This document shows positions 63,662-64,000 of a stretch of DNA of 64,000 nt, one piece after another. This DNA comes from Allobosea sp. (GTDB taxonomy: Bacteria > Pseudomonadota > Alphaproteobacteria > Rhizobiales > Beijerinckiaceae), in the NCBI RefSeq assembly GCF_017308015.1, contig NZ_JAFKFW010000014.1, positions 62,001 through 126,000 on the forward strand, given 5' to 3'. The position numbers and the translations under genes are program-made. Within the stretch, counting starts at the first letter, position 1, and every line of letters starts with the position of its first letter. The notes under the pieces were generated by a model. That model worked only from the letters and a program-made list of their open reading frames with translations, was not told the DNA's origin and searched no databases.

Positions 63662-63674
63662 GATTGAAGGTCTG
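63662..63674. repeat. right attachment repeat (13 bp)
   Basis: GATTGAAGGTCTG, identical to 47959-47971. On the minus strand it encodes the junction C-A-G A-C-C T-T-C A-A-T (Q-T-F-N) of ComEC. Confidence 0.92.
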
Positions 63675-64000
63675 GAAGTGATAGGCGCCGAACGGCGCGG
63701 TCGCGGCCGTCGCCAGCATGGTGGTGACGAGGATGCCGAGTGCCGCCGTCCCGAGCGGCCAGGGCAAAGCGGTCGGCGGCTCGCTGCGGTCTCTTCTCTC
63801 CCAGCGCTCGGCGAAGGCGATCAGCGCGGCGACCGCGCCGAAGGACATCTGGAAGCTCGGGCCGAGCAGCGCTTCCGGCTCGCGCAGCAGCACGATCAGC
63901 GCGGCGAGCGCGAGATTGCGCATGCAGAGCGCTGCACGATCGACCAGGATCGCGCCGAGCATGACCAGCGTCATGATCAGCGAGCGTTCGGTCGCCACAT
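63662..64000 (-). pseudogene. comEC: comEC 5' fragment, continues past the window edge
   Basis: The competence-domain part of ComEC: R-S-L-I-M-T-L-V-M-L-G-A-I-L-V-D-R, then the family phrase L-L-R-E-P-E-A-L-L-G-P-S-F-Q-M-S-F-G-A-V-A-A-L, and A-T-A-P-F-G-A-Y-H-F-Q-T-F-N up to the repeat. Past it, seven element-encoded codons (R-K-W-H-L-N-S) lead to a stop at 63639. The product would lack the last membrane helices and the C-terminal domain and is unlikely to form a DNA channel. Confidence 0.93.

Larger units (their letters stand above)
47959..63674. mobile_element. integrative element in comEC, phage-satellite-like, with defence cargo
   Basis: The unit from repeat to repeat is 15,703 bp. Its content differs from the host around it: tyrosine integrase at the left end, AlpA-like and ribbon-helix-helix regulators, primase-polymerase/ATPase, AT-rich palindrome cluster, unknown small genes, TIR/HEPN/DUF262 cargo, then a block with a prohead protease and a terminator just before the right end. 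Missing are terminase, portal, capsid and tail genes as well as conjugation genes, so it is neither a full prophage nor a conjugative element. Removal through one repeat copy restores comEC in frame. Satellite status is inference from gene content. Confidence 0.85.

Noticed and set aside
47959-63674. Complete prophage
   Set aside because: Only a prohead protease among head genes is recognisable; terminase, portal, major capsid, tail and lysis genes are not seen.

Overview
The window is GC-rich chromosomal DNA from an alphaproteobacterium of the order Hyphomicrobiales (Rhizobiales). A Bosea-like genome is my best guess, from overall gene content only. Order-level markers are: a GntR regulator next to bioY with two BioR boxes (TTATCTATAA); a lexA gene preceded by the alphaproteobacterial GAAC-N7-GAAC box; the gene order trpG-trpD-trpC-moaC-moeA-lexA-comEC; and two copies of a Rhizobium-type intergenic palindrome. 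No tRNA, rRNA, IS element or CRISPR array was seen.

Layout. 1-1.2 kb: the start of a glycine-betaine-type binding protein and a 5'-truncated rpiB. 1.5-4.2 kb: a lipoprotein, bioY and bioR. 4.4-7.4 kb: uvrA. 7.5-9.9 kb: a lower-GC accessory cassette with a RelA/SpoT-type alarmone synthetase, a coupled unknown protein and a Cys/His-rich protein. 10-17 kb: an alcohol dehydrogenase, a GAF-GGDEF-PilZ protein, a polysaccharide polymerase or ligase, an acyltransferase and an oxidoreductase. 17.3-26 kb: an assimilatory sulfur locus (ferredoxin, DUF2849, sulfite/nitrite reductase, DUF934, a tiny membrane protein, cysG, then the sulfate ABC transporter genes for the binding protein, CysT, CysW and CysA). 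26-42 kb: housekeeping and metabolic genes, including OsmC, sulfurtransferase, rimO, quinone oxidoreductase, a UbiH-like hydroxylase, a CoA transferase plus AEC transporter divergent from a malyl-CoA-lyase-type gene, hspQ, an IalB-like protein, a YejA-like binding protein and a HerA-like ATPase. 42-47 kb: trpGDC, moaC, moeA, lexA.

The main discovery is a 15.7-kb integrative element (47,959-63,674) inside comEC. A 13-bp direct repeat, GATTGAAGGTCTG, sits at both ends. Joining the two comEC pieces through one repeat copy restores an uninterrupted reading frame (Q-T-F-N-P-F-G-L-L-G). The element has, in order: a P4-type tyrosine integrase, an AlpA-like regulator, a ribbon-helix-helix protein with a candidate operator, a primase-polymerase/ATPase, an AT-rich palindromic region that looks like a replication origin, small genes of unknown function, a defence cargo, and a rightward block with an HK97-type prohead protease but no capsid, portal or terminase that I can recognise. 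This is the expected architecture of a phage satellite.

The defence cargo (56.2-61.3 kb) holds a PF10137-type TIR-like protein, a DUF262 protein coupled to a HEPN ribonuclease, a TIR protein with a C-terminal zinc-ribbon-like domain, and a second HEPN-like protein. The working picture is a satellite that silences DNA uptake by sitting in comEC, replicates with its own primase, may interfere with helper-phage heads, and carries several NAD- or RNA-targeting abortive systems. Only the att structure and the domain motifs are read directly; the roles are inference.
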